Below the pieces are notes generated by a model, which worked only from the letters and a program-made list of their open reading frames with translations, had not been told where the DNA came from and did not search any database. A program made the position numbers and the translations under genes. Of a stretch of 43,266 nucleotides of DNA, positions 30,195 to 41,963 are shown one piece after another. This stretch comes from Comamonadaceae bacterium (GTDB taxonomy: Bacteria > Pseudomonadota > Gammaproteobacteria > Burkholderiales > Burkholderiaceae_C): NCBI GenBank assembly GCA_947442105.1, contig CANEVH010000033.1, positions 1 through 43,266 on the forward strand. The letters are read 5' to 3'. Position 1 is the stretch's first letter. Each line of letters opens with the position of its first letter.

Positions 30195-32029
30195 TGCGCC
30201 AGTTACTCTGCACCCTGGCGCTGGCTTGCGCAGTCACGGCCAGCTTCGCGCAAACCGCGCCCAGCGCCGTTGCCCGGCCCGAAGCTGCCAGCGCCATTGC
30301 CCAGCCCGAAGGCGCCAGCGCCCTGCGCGCCAAGCCCGGCTGGGCCACCCGCACCTTTGCCGTGGCCGCCGCCAACCCGCTGGCCACCGAGGCCGGTTAC
30401 ACCATGCTGCGCGCCGGGGGCAGCGCGGTGGACGCCGCCGTTGCGGTGCAAACGGTGCTGAGCCTAGTGGAGCCGCAAAGCAGCGGCATAGGCGGGGGCG
30501 CGTTTCTGCTGCACTTTGACGGCAAAGCCATCCAAGCCTTTGATGGCCGCGAAACTGCGCCTGCCACCGCCACGCCCGCGCTCTTCCTGAAGCCCGACGG
30601 CCAGCCCATGGCCATGCGCCAGGCCACCGTGGGCGGGCGTTCGGTGGGCGCGCCCGGCGTGGTGCCCATGCTGGCGCTGGCCCACCGCCAGCATGGCAAG
30701 CTGCCTTGGGCGCAGTTGTTCGCTCCGGCCATCGCGCTCGCCAGGGATGGCTTTGCCGTCAGCCCGCGCATGGCCACGCTGCTGGCCGCTGAGACCGATC
30801 TCAAAACCGATCCGGTGGCTGCCCGGTATTTTTTTGACGCCAGCGGCCAGCCCTGGCCTGCGGGCCACATCTTGCGCAACCCCGAGCTGGCGGCCGTGCT
30901 GCAACGCATTGCCTCTGAAGGCCCGAGCGCCCTGACCGAGGGCACCGTGGCGCAGGCGATTGCGGCCAAGGTGCAAGGCCACGCCAGCAACCCCGGCGGC
31001 TTAACTGCCAACGACCTGTCCGCTTACCAGCCTATAGAACGCACGCCTTTGTGCATGGCTTATCGGGTCGCCCAGGCCCCGCCGCGCAACTACCGCCTGT
31101 GCGGCATGCCGCCGCCCAGCTCTGGCATGCTGGCGGTGGGCCAAATTCTGGGCACGCTAGCGCACACCCCTGCGAGCACTTTGGCGCTGGAGGCCGAAAA
31201 ACCCGGCGCGCCGTGGCTGCATCTGTACACCGAGGCCGCGCGCCTGGCGTTTGCCGACCGGGCGCAGTTTGTGGCCGACCCACAGTTCGTCAGCGCGCCT
31301 GAAGGGGGCTGGGCCAGCTTGTTGGACGACGCCTACCTCGCCCAACGCGCCACGCTCATTTCCCCCAACGGCCCGCGCATGCCGCGCGCGCTGCCCGGCC
31401 AAGCCGGCGCGGTGCGCAGCAGCTACGCGCCCATGGCAGCGCAAACCGAGCACGGCACCTCGCACATTTCGGTCGTCGACGCCTGGGGCAACGCCCTGGC
31501 GATGACGACCACCATCGAAGACGCCTGGGGCGCGCGCCTCATGGTGAACCGGGGAGTGGGCTTGGAAGGCGGCTTTTTGCTCAACAACCAGCTCACCGAC
31601 TTCAGCTTTGCGCCCACCGGCGCGGACGGCAAATTGGTCGCCAATCGGGTGGAGCCGGGCAAACGCCCGCGCTCGTCCATGTCGCCCACGCTGGTGTTTG
31701 ACGCCGACAGCGGCCAGTTGCTCGCCACGCTGGGCAGCCCGGGCGGCGCCTTCATCATCCACTTCACCGCCAAAACCCTGTACGCCCTGCTGCACTGGGG
31801 CCTGAACGCCCAAACCGCCATTGACCTGCCCAACTTTGGCGTCATGGACGAGGTGCTGGTGCTGGAAAAAGGCCGTTTTGACGCAGCCACCGCCAGTGCG
31901 CTCAGGGCGCGCGGCCACACCGTGGTGCAAGTGCCGCTGCCCAGCGGCCTGCAAGCCATTGCGCGCACGCCAACGGGCTGGTTTGGCGGGGCAGACCCCC
32001 GGCGCGAGGGCGTGGTGCTGGGCGACTAA
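30194..32029 (+). CDS. ggt: Gamma-glutamyltransferase
   Basis: Periplasmic enzyme that hydrolyses glutathione and transfers the gamma-glutamyl group. The signal peptide (LLCTLALACAVTASFAQ, about residues 3-20) is followed by ANPLATEAGYTMLRAGGSAV and GGGAFLLHF, typical of the large subunit. The autocleavage nucleophile is Thr422 in EHGTSHISVVD, which starts the small subunit. The later PRSSMSPTLVF and GSPGGAFIIHF complete the active site. Length 611 is slightly longer than E. coli Ggt. The start ATG 30194 overlaps the previous stop by one base. It ends 43 bp before dnaG. Confidence 0.93.
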   Translation: MRQLLCTLALACAVTASFAQTAPSAVARPEAASAIAQPEGASALRAKPGWATRTFAVAAANPLATEAGYTMLRAGGSAVDAAVAVQTVLSLVEPQSSGIGGGAFLLHFDGKAIQAFDGRETAPATATPALFLKPDGQPMAMRQATVGGRSVGAPGVVPMLALAHRQHGKLPWAQLFAPAIALARDGFAVSPRMATLLAAETDLKTDPVAARYFFDASGQPWPAGHILRNPELAAVLQRIASEGPSALTEGTVAQAIAAKVQGHASNPGGLTANDLSAYQPIERTPLCMAYRVAQAPPRNYRLCGMPPPSSGMLAVGQILGTLAHTPASTLALEAEKPGAPWLHLYTEAARLAFADRAQFVADPQFVSAPEGGWASLLDDAYLAQRATLISPNGPRMPRALPGQAGAVRSSYAPMAAQTEHGTSHISVVDAWGNALAMTTTIEDAWGARLMVNRGVGLEGGFLLNNQLTDFSFAPTGADGKLVANRVEPGKRPRSSMSPTLVFDADSGQLLATLGSPGGAFIIHFTAKTLYALLHWGLNAQTAIDLPNFGVMDEVLVLEKGRFDAATASALRARGHTVVQVPLPSGLQAIARTPTGWFGGADPRREGVVLGD

Positions 32030-32060
32030 AGCCTCTGCCGCGCCCCAAAAAGCCCACTTC

Positions 32061-32066
32061 TACAAT
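32061..32066 (+). promoter_or_regulatory. -10-like element just before dnaG
   Basis: TACAAT lies 6 bases before the dnaG ATG at 32073, the same spacing as at marR. It would give a leaderless or nearly leaderless transcript. No clear -35 or ribosome-binding site is seen. Confidence 0.4.
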
Positions 32067-32072
32067 GGGCCG

Positions 32073-33992
32073 ATGGCGATACCGCAAACCTTTATTCAAG
32101 AGCTGATCGCGCGCGCCGACGTGGTGGACATCGTCGGGCGCTACGTGCAGCTAAAAAAAGGCGGCGCCAATTTCATGGGCCTGTGCCCCTTTCACGGCGA
32201 GAAATCGCCCTCGTTTTCGGTCAGCCCCACCAAGCAGTTCTACCACTGCTTTGGCTGCGGCAAAAACGGCAACGCCATCGGCTTTTTGATGGACCACGCG
32301 GGCATGAGCTTTGTGGAGGCGGTGCACGACCTGGCGCAGCAATACGGCATGCAAGTGCCCGAAGACGAGGCCTCGCCCCAAGACCGCGCCCGCGCCCAAG
32401 AGCAAAAAGAGAAGCAGCACACCCTGACCAGCGTGCTGGAAAAAGCCGGTGAGGCCTACCGCCGCCACCTGAAAGACGCGCCCGGCGCCGTGGCCTACCT
32501 CAAGGGCCGGGGGCTCTCAGGCGAAATTGCCAAGCAGTTTGGCCTAGGCTACGCCCCCGAGGGCTGGCGCAGCCTGGCCAGCGTGTTCCCCAGCTACGAC
32601 GACCCGCTGCTGGTGGAAAGCGGTTTGGTCATCAGCAATTCAGAAGAAGGCGGCGAGGAAAAACGCTACGACCGCTTTCGCGACCGCATCATGTTCCCCA
32701 TTCGCAACATCAAGGGCGAATGCATAGGCTTTGGCGGGCGGGTGCTGGGCGACGAAAAGCCCAAGTACCTCAATTCCCCCGAAACCCCGGTGTTTAGCAA
32801 AGGGCGCGAGCTGTACGGCCTGTTTGAGGCGCGCGCGCACTTGCGCGACAAGGGCTACGCGCTGGTGACTGAGGGCTATATGGACGTGGTGGCGCTGGCG
32901 CAGCTGGGCTTTCCCAACGCCGTGGCCACCTTGGGCACCGCTTGTACCAACGACCATGTGCAAAAGCTGTTTCGCTTTACCGACGCGGTGGTATTTAGTT
33001 TTGACGGCGACAGCGCCGGTCGGCGCGCGGCGCGCAAGGCCCTGGACGGCGCGCTGGCGTTTGCCACCGACGTGCGCAGCATCAAGTTTTTGTTTTTGCC
33101 CGCCGAGCACGACCCCGACAGCTTTATCCGTGCCCACGGTGGCGACGCCTTTGCCAGCTATGTCGCCCAAGCTACGCCGCTGAGCCGGTTTTTGGTCGAG
33201 TCCGCCAGCGAGGGCTGCGAGCTGCACACGGCCGAGGGCCGCGCGCACTTGTCCAGCAACGCCAAGCCCTTGTGGATGCAACTGCCCGAGGGCGCGCTCA
33301 AACTCCAGCTATTGGCTGAGATAGCCGACCTGGTGCAACTCACCAGCCGCGAACTGGGCGAGCTGTGGATGCCGCCAGCGCGCGCAGGCGGCAAACCAGG
33401 TGCCCGGCGCTCGCCTTACCAGGGCGCAGGCCAGGACGCCGCATCAGCGCCCAGCGTTGGTGGTGCGGCATCGCAGCGCGGCACGGGCTATGGCCACCGG
33501 CCATCGTCCACCCGCGCCCGGCTCGGAGGACGCGCTCGCCCAGCCAGCCGGGCCGACCACGCCAGCCGGATTTTGCTGGGGCAAAGCCAACTTTGGGAAA
33601 CGCTCTCAGGCGAAGACCACGCCATGCTTTGCACACTGCCAGAGCCGTACGGCGCACTCTTTGTTTGGCTGGAAAACCAGCTCCATGAGCACGGACCATT
33701 GACCTGGAGCGCCTTGCGAGCGGCCACCGTGGCGCAGCCGTTTGAAGATCTGGCCCTTCACCTGATGTCAGATTCGGCTCTTGCTCCCTCGGTGGGCGAA
33801 GAATCCGCACTGGAACTTCAAGCCGTGCTGCTGAGTTTGACCATAGACCGAATCGACGCAGAGATGAAAGAAATGGCCAATTTGCCACCCGATGCAGCCT
33901 TTGCCCAGCGCTTCCGTGCGATGGACGAAAGGCGCAAGCAGCTCGACACAAGGCGGGGACTGCTTGTTAAACAAATGTTAGAAAAGGTATAA
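32073..33992 (+). CDS. dnaG: DNA primase
   Basis: Makes RNA primers for DNA replication, working with DnaB helicase. The zinc-binding domain holds CPFH and CFGCG (Cys38, His41, Cys59, Cys62). The RNA-polymerase/Toprim core includes KYLNSPETPVFSKGRELYGL, VTEGYMDVVALAQLG and SFDGDSAGRRAARKALDG. A helicase-binding domain forms the C-terminal third, joined by a low-complexity linker (about residues 430-500) rich in Arg, Gly and Ala. ATG 32073 (MAIPQTFIQEL) is the homologous start; the frame is open further upstream only within ggt. The 3' end contains a consensus promoter for rpoD. Confidence 0.96.
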   Translation: MAIPQTFIQELIARADVVDIVGRYVQLKKGGANFMGLCPFHGEKSPSFSVSPTKQFYHCFGCGKNGNAIGFLMDHAGMSFVEAVHDLAQQYGMQVPEDEASPQDRARAQEQKEKQHTLTSVLEKAGEAYRRHLKDAPGAVAYLKGRGLSGEIAKQFGLGYAPEGWRSLASVFPSYDDPLLVESGLVISNSEEGGEEKRYDRFRDRIMFPIRNIKGECIGFGGRVLGDEKPKYLNSPETPVFSKGRELYGLFEARAHLRDKGYALVTEGYMDVVALAQLGFPNAVATLGTACTNDHVQKLFRFTDAVVFSFDGDSAGRRAARKALDGALAFATDVRSIKFLFLPAEHDPDSFIRAHGGDAFASYVAQATPLSRFLVESASEGCELHTAEGRAHLSSNAKPLWMQLPEGALKLQLLAEIADLVQLTSRELGELWMPPARAGGKPGARRSPYQGAGQDAASAPSVGGAASQRGTGYGHRPSSTRARLGGRARPASRADHASRILLGQSQLWETLSGEDHAMLCTLPEPYGALFVWLENQLHEHGPLTWSALRAATVAQPFEDLALHLMSDSALAPSVGEESALELQAVLLSLTIDRIDAEMKEMANLPPDAAFAQRFRAMDERRKQLDTRRGLLVKQMLEKV

Positions 33993-33993
33993 T
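33964..33993 (+). promoter_or_regulatory. Sigma-70 promoter for rpoD inside the end of dnaG
   Basis: TTGTTA (33964-33969), then 18 bp, then a perfect TATAAT (33988-33993) which overlaps the dnaG stop codon. Transcription would start near 34000, about 225 bp upstream of the rpoD ATG, leaving a long leader. Placement of an rpoD promoter at the end of dnaG is known from the E. coli macromolecular-synthesis operon. Confidence 0.78.
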
Positions 33994-34151
33994 CCACTTT
34001 TTTGTTGGCAAGAGCGACAGCAGCACCTCCGGGCATCCGGCCATGCAGTGACACCGATCACCCAGGCCAACCCACCGCAAGGATTGCACACCAAATGTTC
34101 GCCCAGACATCTTGCTTGTTGCATTTTGCAACCCTGTCTCCAAATGACACC

Positions 34152-34196
34152 GCCCAAGGCTGGCTCTATTGAGCGGCTTGGGCTGGCCTTTGTTTT
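34152..34196 (+). terminator. Hairpin with T-rich tail in the rpoD leader
   Basis: GCCCAAG (34152-34158) pairs with CTTGGGC (34177-34183) and is followed by TGGCCTTTGTTTTATTT. It lies between the dnaG-end promoter and the rpoD ATG (34227), so it would be an attenuator, or a partial terminator of the dnaG transcript. The stem is 7 bp and the T-run is interrupted, so the effect may be weak. Confidence 0.4.
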
Positions 34197-34226
34197 ATTT
34201 GATTCTTTGTGGTTCTAAGGTTCACT

Positions 34227-36686
34227 ATGCCCGCATCCAAATCCGCTAAGCCAGTTCATGCCGCCCCCAAACCAGCGGCAAAACCTGAAAGCAAAGCCAC
34301 CGCAGCCAAAACTGTGGCGCCTGCTGCACCCCCGAAGAAAGCGAAACCAGTGACCCCACCCAAAGCCGCCTCCAAAGCGGATCTCCAAGCTGCAGCTGAC
34401 GTCCTGCTGAACGCCGCCAAGGCCAAACCAGCAAAAGCCCAAGCCACCGCACCCGCAAAAGCTGACGCAAAAAAAACAATGGCCAAAGCCGACACGCAGC
34501 CGGTGGTAACCGCGCCTGTGAAAGCCGCAGCAAAAAAACCCGTGGCCAAAGCGGCACCCGAGGCACCTGCATTGACACCGGCCAAAACTGAAGCAAAAAA
34601 ACCTAGCACCAAGGCGGCTGCCAAGACGGCTGCAGCCAAGCCCAAGGCGGATGTCGGCTCCGACGACGCCGACCTCTCAGACATCGAAGCCGAGTTAGAG
34701 GCCGAGCCCGTGGCCGCTGCCTCAGGTGAAAAAGTCAAGCCCCTGCGCATGAAGATCAGCAAGGCCAAAGAGCGCGCCTTGATGAAAGAGTTCGGGCTGG
34801 AAGAAACCATCCTGTCGGAGGAAGAAAAAACCAAGCGCCGTTTGGCCTTTGTGGCGCTGATCAAGCTCGGGCGCACCCGGGGCTACCTCACGCACGGCGA
34901 GATCTCAGACCACTTGCCCGGCAAGTTGGTAGATGCGGAAACGCTAGAAGTCGTGATCTCTATGCTCAACGACATGGGCGTGGCCGTCTACGAACAAACC
35001 CCAGACGCTGAAACCCTGCTGCTGAACAACAACGTGGCCACCGCCGCCACCGAAGCTGAGGCCGAAGAAGAAGCCGAAGCTGCCCTATCGACGGTGGACA
35101 GCGAGTTTGGCCGCACCACCGACCCGGTGCGCATGTACATGCGCGAAATGGGCACGGTGGAACTGCTGACTCGCGAAGGCGAGATTGAGATTGCCAAGCG
35201 CATTGAGGGCGGCCTGATGGCCATGATGGAAGCGATTTCTGGCTCGCCCGCCACCATTGCGGAAATCTTGCGCCTGGGCGAAGAAATTCGTGAAGGCAAG
35301 GTGGTGATTACCACCATCGTCGACGGCTTCTCCAACCCCAACGAGGCCGACGACTATGTGGCGGAAGAAGACTTTGACGAATTTGACGCCGACGATGACG
35401 ACGATGGCAAAGGCGGCTCCAAGGCGCTGACCAAGAAGCTCGAAGAGCTCAAGCGCGAAGCCATGGTGCGCTTTGACCACTTGCGTGAACTGTTCGAGAA
35501 GATGCACGCCATCTATGCCAAAGAGGGCCACGGCTCACCGGCCTACGTCAAAACCCAAAAACTGCTCAGCGAAGAGCTGATGACCATCCGCTTCACCGCC
35601 AAAGCGATTGAGAAGCTGTGCGACATGGTGCGCGGCCAGGTGGACGACATTCGCAAGAAAGAGCGCGAGCTGCGCCGCATCATTGTGGACAAGTGCGGCT
35701 ACAGCCAAGAAAACTTCATCGCCGACTTCAGTGGCCGCGATAAAACGGGCAACCGCGTGGCCAGCCAGTTGCTCAATCTGAAATGGATTGAAAAACAGGC
35801 CGCTGCGGGCAAGCCTTGGAGCACGGTGATGGCGCGCAATATTCCGCCGGTGCAAGACATTCAGCAAAAGCTGATCGACCTGCAAACCAAGGTGGTGGTG
35901 CCGCTGGACTTGCTCAAGGACATCAACAAGCGCATGAACCAGGGCGAGGCCTCTAGCCGCGCGGCCAAGAAAGAGATGATTGAGGCCAATTTGCGCCTGG
36001 TGATCTCGATTGCCAAGAAATACACCAACCGTGGCCTGCAGTTCTTGGACCTCATCCAAGAAGGCAATATCGGCCTGATGAAAGCGGTCGACAAGTTTGA
36101 GTACCGCCGGGGCTACAAGTTCTCTACCTATGCCACCTGGTGGATTCGCCAGGCCATTACCCGCTCGATTGCCGACCAGGCGCGCACCATCCGCATTCCG
36201 GTGCACATGATCGAAACCATCAACAAGATGAACCGCATCAGCCGCCAGCACCTGCAAGAATTTGGCTTTGAGCCCGACGCCAGCGTGCTGGCCGAGCGCA
36301 TGGAGATTCCTGAGGACAAAATCCGCAAGATCATGAAGATCGCCAAAGAGCCCATCTCCATGGAAACCCCGATTGGCGACGACGACGACAGCCACCTGGG
36401 CGACTTTATTGAAGACGGCGCCAACACCGCGCCCATGGAAGCGGCCATGCAAGCCGGTCTGCGCGATGTGGTCAAAGACATTTTGGACAGCCTCACGCCG
36501 CGCGAAGCCAAAGTGCTGCGCATGCGCTTTGGTATCGAGATGGCCAGCGACCACACCTTAGAAGAAGTGGGCAAACAGTTTGACGTGACGCGTGAGCGCA
36601 TCCGCCAGATTGAGGCCAAGGCGCTGCGCAAGCTCAAGCACCCCAGCCGCAGCGACAAGCTGCGCAGCTTTACCGACACGCTGTAA
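34227..36686 (+). CDS. rpoD: RNA polymerase primary sigma factor (sigma-70)
   Basis: Directs core RNA polymerase to housekeeping promoters. In order: region 1.1 ([20 protein letters not shown]), region 1.2 ([16 protein letters not shown]), non-conserved region, region 2 with [20 protein letters not shown] and the -10 recognition [15 protein letters not shown], region 3, and region 4.2 with [20 protein letters not shown]. At 819 residues it exceeds the 613 of E. coli; the excess is largely an Ala/Lys/Pro-rich N-terminus of about 165 residues ([16 protein letters not shown] repeats), a Burkholderiales feature. ATG 34227 follows an AAGG site; a GTG at 34209 is in frame but unlikely. The aroE start lies 4 bp past its stop. 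Confidence 0.97.
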   Translation: MPASKSAKPVHAAPKPAAKPESKATAAKTVAPAAPPKKAKPVTPPKAASKADLQAAADVLLNAAKAKPAKAQATAPAKADAKKTMAKADTQPVVTAPVKAAAKKPVAKAAPEAPALTPAKTEAKKPSTKAAAKTAAAKPKADVGSDDADLSDIEAELEAEPVAAASGEKVKPLRMKISKAKERALMKEFGLEETILSEEEKTKRRLAFVALIKLGRTRGYLTHGEISDHLPGKLVDAETLEVVISMLNDMGVAVYEQTPDAETLLLNNNVATAATEAEAEEEAEAALSTVDSEFGRTTDPVRMYMREMGTVELLTREGEIEIAKRIEGGLMAMMEAISGSPATIAEILRLGEEIREGKVVITTIVDGFSNPNEADDYVAEEDFDEFDADDDDDGKGGSKALTKKLEELKREAMVRFDHLRELFEKMHAIYAKEGHGSPAYVKTQKLLSEELMTIRFTAKAIEKLCDMVRGQVDDIRKKERELRRIIVDKCGYSQENFIADFSGRDKTGNRVASQLLNLKWIEKQAAAGKPWSTVMARNIPPVQDIQQKLIDLQTKVVVPLDLLKDINKRMNQGEASSRAAKKEMIEANLRLVISIAKKYTNRGLQFLDLIQEGNIGLMKAVDKFEYRRGYKFSTYATWWIRQAITRSIADQARTIRIPVHMIETINKMNRISRQHLQEFGFEPDASVLAERMEIPEDKIRKIMKIAKEPISMETPIGDDDDSHLGDFIEDGANTAPMEAAMQAGLRDVVKDILDSLTPREAKVLRMRFGIEMASDHTLEEVGKQFDVTRERIRQIEAKALRKLKHPSRSDKLRSFTDTL

Positions 36687-36690
36687 GGCC

Positions 36691-37575
36691 GTGGCTGAGC
36701 AAGCCCTTGCGGGCGTGGCAGGCGCCGCGCCACCACCGGCGTCCACGCCCTACGTTCTGGCGGGGGTGATGGGCTGGCCGGTGGCGCATTCGCGCTCACC
36801 GTTCATCCACAACCATTGGATCGCCCAGTACGGGCTGCGCGGCGCCTATGTGCAACTACCGGTGCGCCCCGAGAACCTGGAAGCGGCTTTATGCGCCCTG
36901 CCCACCTTAGGCTTTGCCGGCTGCAACCTGACCATTCCGCACAAAGTGGCGGCCCTGGCGCTGGTGGACCGGGTGGAGCCTTTGGCGCAGCGCATAGGCG
37001 CCATCAACACCGTGGTGGTGGAGGCCGACGGCAGCCTGACCGGCAAAAACACCGACGCTTTTGGCTACCTGCACAGCCTGCAAGAGTCCTGCCCCGGCTG
37101 GTGCGCCGATGCCGGGCCAGCCCTGGTGGTCGGCGCCGGTGGCGCTGCGCGTGCGGTCGTTGCTGCGCTGCTGGACGCCGGGGTGCCCCAAGTGCGCCTG
37201 TGCAACCGCAGCCAGGACAAGGCCCAGGCAATTGCCATGGACTTTGGCCCCCGCGTAATCACAGTGCCGTGGAATGAACGCGCGGGCGCCCTGGCGGATG
37301 TGGCCTTGCTGGTCAACACCACCAACCAGGGCATGCACGGCGAACCCGCGCTGGACCTGGCACTGGACCCCTTGCCTTTAAACGCCTTGGTGTCTGACAT
37401 CGTCTACGTGCCGCAGCGCACGCCCTTGATTGAAGCCGCATTGGCGCGCGGCAACCCGGTGGCCTATGGCCTGGGCATGCTGATTCACCAGGCGCGGCCG
37501 GCCTTTGAAGCCTGGTTTGGCGTGCTGCCTGAGGCCTCCGAGGCACTGCTCCACGCGGTGCAAGCCCGGCTCTGA
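36691..37575 (+). CDS. aroE: Shikimate dehydrogenase
   Basis: Reduces 3-dehydroshikimate to shikimate with NADPH in the aromatic amino-acid pathway. The shikimate-binding [20 protein letters not shown] and GAINTV, plus NTDAFGY, precede the NADP-binding [16 protein letters not shown]; the C-terminal [19 protein letters not shown] is usual. GTG 36691 is chosen because it follows AAGG and lies 4 bp past the rpoD stop; it gives 294 residues, with about 18 Ala/Pro-rich residues before the fold starts at YVLAG. A later GTG at 36715 would give a shorter form. Linkage to rpoD suggests a shared transcript. Confidence 0.93.
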   Translation: MAEQALAGVAGAAPPPASTPYVLAGVMGWPVAHSRSPFIHNHWIAQYGLRGAYVQLPVRPENLEAALCALPTLGFAGCNLTIPHKVAALALVDRVEPLAQRIGAINTVVVEADGSLTGKNTDAFGYLHSLQESCPGWCADAGPALVVGAGGAARAVVAALLDAGVPQVRLCNRSQDKAQAIAMDFGPRVITVPWNERAGALADVALLVNTTNQGMHGEPALDLALDPLPLNALVSDIVYVPQRTPLIEAALARGNPVAYGLGMLIHQARPAFEAWFGVLPEASEALLHAVQARL

Positions 37576-37655
37576 CCTGTCGTTTTACGCAGGCACACTC
37601 TCCCGATTCACTCTCTCGACTTGCTCTTTTATTCATCAAACCCCAAGGACTTCCC

Positions 37656-38003
37656 ATGCAAACATCTCTCTCCGGCCTGCAATATGTAGACACCGTCGAA
37701 GGCAGCGGCGAACTTGCCGTGGTCGGCAAAAACGTCACCGTGCACTACACCGGTTGGCTGTTTAACGACGGCGAACAAGGCGCCAAGTTTGACTCCAGCA
37801 AAGACCGCAACGACCCTTTTGTGTTCCGCTTGGGCGCGGGCCAGGTCATTCAAGGCTGGGACGAAGGCGTGGCCGGTATGAAAGTGGGCGGCAGCCGCAC
37901 GCTGATCATTCCCGCATCTTTAGGTTATGGCGCGCGGGGAGCGGGCGGCGTGATTCCGCCCAACGCCACGCTGAAATTTGACGTCGAACTGCTCGGCACC
38001 TGA
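37656..38003 (+). CDS. FKBP-type peptidyl-prolyl cis-trans isomerase
   Basis: A 115-residue single FKBP domain without signal peptide, so cytoplasmic. The conserved [39 protein letters not shown] and [20 protein letters not shown] include the active-site Tyr, Asp, Phe, Trp and Ile positions of FKBP. It speeds proline isomerisation in protein folding. It has an AAGGA ribosome-binding site. It sits between aroE and the heat-shock genes; the sigma-32-like promoter follows 43 bp after its stop, so it is likely not itself heat-induced from that site. Confidence 0.94.
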   Translation: MQTSLSGLQYVDTVEGSGELAVVGKNVTVHYTGWLFNDGEQGAKFDSSKDRNDPFVFRLGAGQVIQGWDEGVAGMKVGGSRTLIIPASLGYGARGAGGVIPPNATLKFDVELLGT

Positions 38004-38045
38004 TTGGCCCCCATGCGCCTGTGGTTCCGGCGTGCGCGGGCAGCC

Positions 38046-38073
38046 CTTGAAAGCGCCCGCTTGCACCCAAACT
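38046..38073 (+). promoter_or_regulatory. Sigma-32-like heat-shock promoter of grpE
   Basis: CTTGAAA (38046-38052) is identical to the sigma-32 -35 consensus. A 13-bp spacer leads to CCCAAACT (38066-38073), a partial match to the -10 CCCCATNT. Transcription would start about 50 bp upstream of the grpE ATG (38129). Confidence 0.7.
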
Positions 38074-38128
38074 ACCGCGAGTTCGTTCTTCGCCGATTGG
38101 CGCAGCCCTTCGTTTATTCCGAAAATCC

Positions 38129-38671
38129 ATGTCCGACAACGCCAACTCTCCCTCCCCCGAAGACTCCGCCGAGCACCCGGCCCCAGCGCCACTTTCAGAA
38201 GCGGAACAACTGGCCCAGGCCCTGACCGATCTGGCCCTGCTGCAAGCCAAGTCCGCCGACCTGGCCGACCAGTTTTTGCGCGCCAAGGCCGACTCTGAAA
38301 ACGCCCGCCGCCGCGCAGAGGAAGAAGTGTCCAAAGCCCGCAAATTTGCGCTGGAGAGTTTTGCCGAGAGCCTCTTGCCCGTGGCCGACAGCCTAGAAGC
38401 GGGTCTGAGCATCAAGGACGCGACGGTAGAGCAGATCAATGAAGGCGCGCAAGCCACCTTGCGCCAGCTGCTTGCTGCGCTGGAGCGCAACAAAGTGATC
38501 GCCATCAACCCCGCAGCCGGCACCAAATTTGACCCCCACCACCACCAGGCCATCAGCGTGGTGCCCTCGGAGCACGAGGCCAACACCGTGGTCGCGGTGC
38601 TGCAAAAAGGCTATTTGATCTCGGAGCGCGTGCTGCGCCCGGCCTTGGTCACCGTCTCCGCGCCGAAATAA
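38129..38671 (+). CDS. grpE: Nucleotide exchange factor GrpE
   Basis: Homodimeric co-chaperone that releases ADP from DnaK. The acidic, disordered N-terminus is followed by a long helix ([20 protein letters not shown]) and the conserved [17 protein letters not shown]. The C-terminal beta domain holds [18 protein letters not shown] and the closing [17 protein letters not shown]. 180 residues is typical. ATG 38129 is the first start after a heat-shock promoter, with only a weak ribosome-binding site visible. A second heat-shock promoter lies between it and dnaK. Confidence 0.96.
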   Translation: MSDNANSPSPEDSAEHPAPAPLSEAEQLAQALTDLALLQAKSADLADQFLRAKADSENARRRAEEEVSKARKFALESFAESLLPVADSLEAGLSIKDATVEQINEGAQATLRQLLAALERNKVIAINPAAGTKFDPHHHQAISVVPSEHEANTVVAVLQKGYLISERVLRPALVTVSAPK

Positions 38672-38694
38672 GCGCAGGTGTGTGGGTGATGGCA

Positions 38695-38722
38695 CTTGAA
38701 ATGTGCACGGGTCGCCCCTACT
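38695..38722 (+). promoter_or_regulatory. Sigma-32-like heat-shock promoter of dnaK
   Basis: CTTGAAA (38695-38701), a 13-bp spacer and CCCCTACT (38715-38722) match the heat-shock consensus CTTGAAA-N13-CCCCATNT closely. It lies in the 92-bp gap between grpE and dnaK and would start a transcript about 35 bp before the dnaK ATG (38764). The same -35 string and spacer length as at the grpE promoter strengthen both. Confidence 0.82.
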
Positions 38723-38763
38723 TCTTTTTTATCCAAATTTTTTGAATCAGCAGGAGTTTCATC

Positions 38764-40698
<1,935 letters not shown>

Positions 40699-40729
40699 GC
40701 ACCGGGCAGCAACGGCTGCTTAAAAACCT

Positions 40730-40767
40730 GCCGCGCTGAACGCCGTTTGGAGTTCAACGCGGCTTTT
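40730..40767 (+). terminator. Terminator between dnaK and dnaJ
   Basis: GCCGCGCTGAAC (40730-40741) pairs with GTTCAACGCGGC (40752-40763) with one mismatch, around a 10-base loop, then TTTT. It ends 26 bp before the dnaJ ATG. It likely ends part of the dnaK transcript and sets a DnaK:DnaJ ratio; read-through must supply dnaJ, as no promoter is obvious in the remaining gap. Confidence 0.75.
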
Positions 40768-40793
40768 CTGTTGTTACGGAGCGCGCATTCACA

Positions 40794-41930
40794 ATGGCCA
40801 AACGAGATTTTTACGAGATTCTGGGCGTCCCCAAAAACGCGTCGGACGAGGAAATTAAAAAGTCCTACCGCAAGCTGGCGATGAAGTTTCATCCCGACCG
40901 CAACCAGGGCGAGGAATCCAAAGCGGCCGAGGTCAAGTTCAAAGAAGCCAAAGAGGCCTATGAAATGCTGTCTGACCCGCAAAAGCGCGCGGCCTACGAC
41001 CAGCACGGCCACGCGGGCGTAGACCCCAATATGCGTGGCGGTCCCGGTGGCGGCGAAGGCTTTGGCGGATTTGCCGAAGCGTTTGGCGATATTTTTGGCG
41101 ACATGTTTGGCCAGCAGCGCGGGCGCGCAGGCGGCGGGCGCCAGGTGTTTCGCGGTGGCGACCTGAGCTACGCCATGGAAATGACCTTGGAGGAAGCCGC
41201 CAACGGCAAGGACGCACAAATCCGCATTCCCACCCAAGACAACTGCGAGGTGTGCGCGGGCTCGGGCGCCAAGCCTGGTAGCCAAATCAAACCCTGCGGC
41301 ACCTGCGGCGGCGCGGGCGCGGTGCAAATGCGCCAGGGCTTTTTCAGCGTGCAGCAAACCTGCCCTACCTGCCGTGGCGCGGGCAAAATCATTGCCGAGC
41401 CGTGCATTGCCTGCGCAGGCCAGGGCAAGGTCAAACGGCAAAAAACCCTGGAGGTCAAAATCCCCGCTGGCATTGACGCGGGCATGCGCATTCGCAGCGC
41501 GGGCAACGGCGAGGCGGGCACCAATGGTGGGCCGCCGGGCGACCTGTACATCGAAATTCGCCTGAAAAAGCACGACATCTTTGAGCGCGACGGCGACGAC
41601 CTGCATTGCACCGTGCCCATTGGCATCGTGACGGCTGCGCTGGGCGGAGAAATCGACGTGCCCACGCTGGCAGGCAAAGCCGCCATCGACCTGCCCGAAG
41701 GCACGCAGACCGGCAAGCAGTTCCGTCTGCGCGGCAAGGGCATCAAAGGCGTGCGCTCCAGCTACCCCGGCGACTTGTATTGCCACATCACGGTCGAAAC
41801 CCCGGTCAAGCTCAGCGAACACCAGCGCAAGCTGCTGCGCGAGCTTGAGGACTCGTTCAAAAAAGGCGGCAGCAAGCATTCGCCCTCGGGCGACAGCTGG
41901 AAAGACAAGCTCAAGGGCTTTTTTAGCTAA
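40794..41930 (+). CDS. dnaJ: Co-chaperone DnaJ (Hsp40)
   Basis: Stimulates DnaK ATPase and hands over substrates. The J domain has HPD at 33-35 (KFHPDRNQ), then a Gly/Phe-rich stretch ([19 protein letters not shown]). The zinc region has four C-x-x-C-x-G-x-G units: [24 protein letters not shown] and CIACAGQG. The C-terminal substrate domains follow. The 378 residues are typical of type I DnaJ. The start ATG 40794 follows ACGGAG. It is separated from dnaK by a terminator. Confidence 0.97.
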   Translation: MAKRDFYEILGVPKNASDEEIKKSYRKLAMKFHPDRNQGEESKAAEVKFKEAKEAYEMLSDPQKRAAYDQHGHAGVDPNMRGGPGGGEGFGGFAEAFGDIFGDMFGQQRGRAGGGRQVFRGGDLSYAMEMTLEEAANGKDAQIRIPTQDNCEVCAGSGAKPGSQIKPCGTCGGAGAVQMRQGFFSVQQTCPTCRGAGKIIAEPCIACAGQGKVKRQKTLEVKIPAGIDAGMRIRSAGNGEAGTNGGPPGDLYIEIRLKKHDIFERDGDDLHCTVPIGIVTAALGGEIDVPTLAGKAAIDLPEGTQTGKQFRLRGKGIKGVRSSYPGDLYCHITVETPVKLSEHQRKLLRELEDSFKKGGSKHSPSGDSWKDKLKGFFS

Positions 41931-41963
41931 GCCGGCCCTGGCGAACAACCCAGAGCGCGCAGC

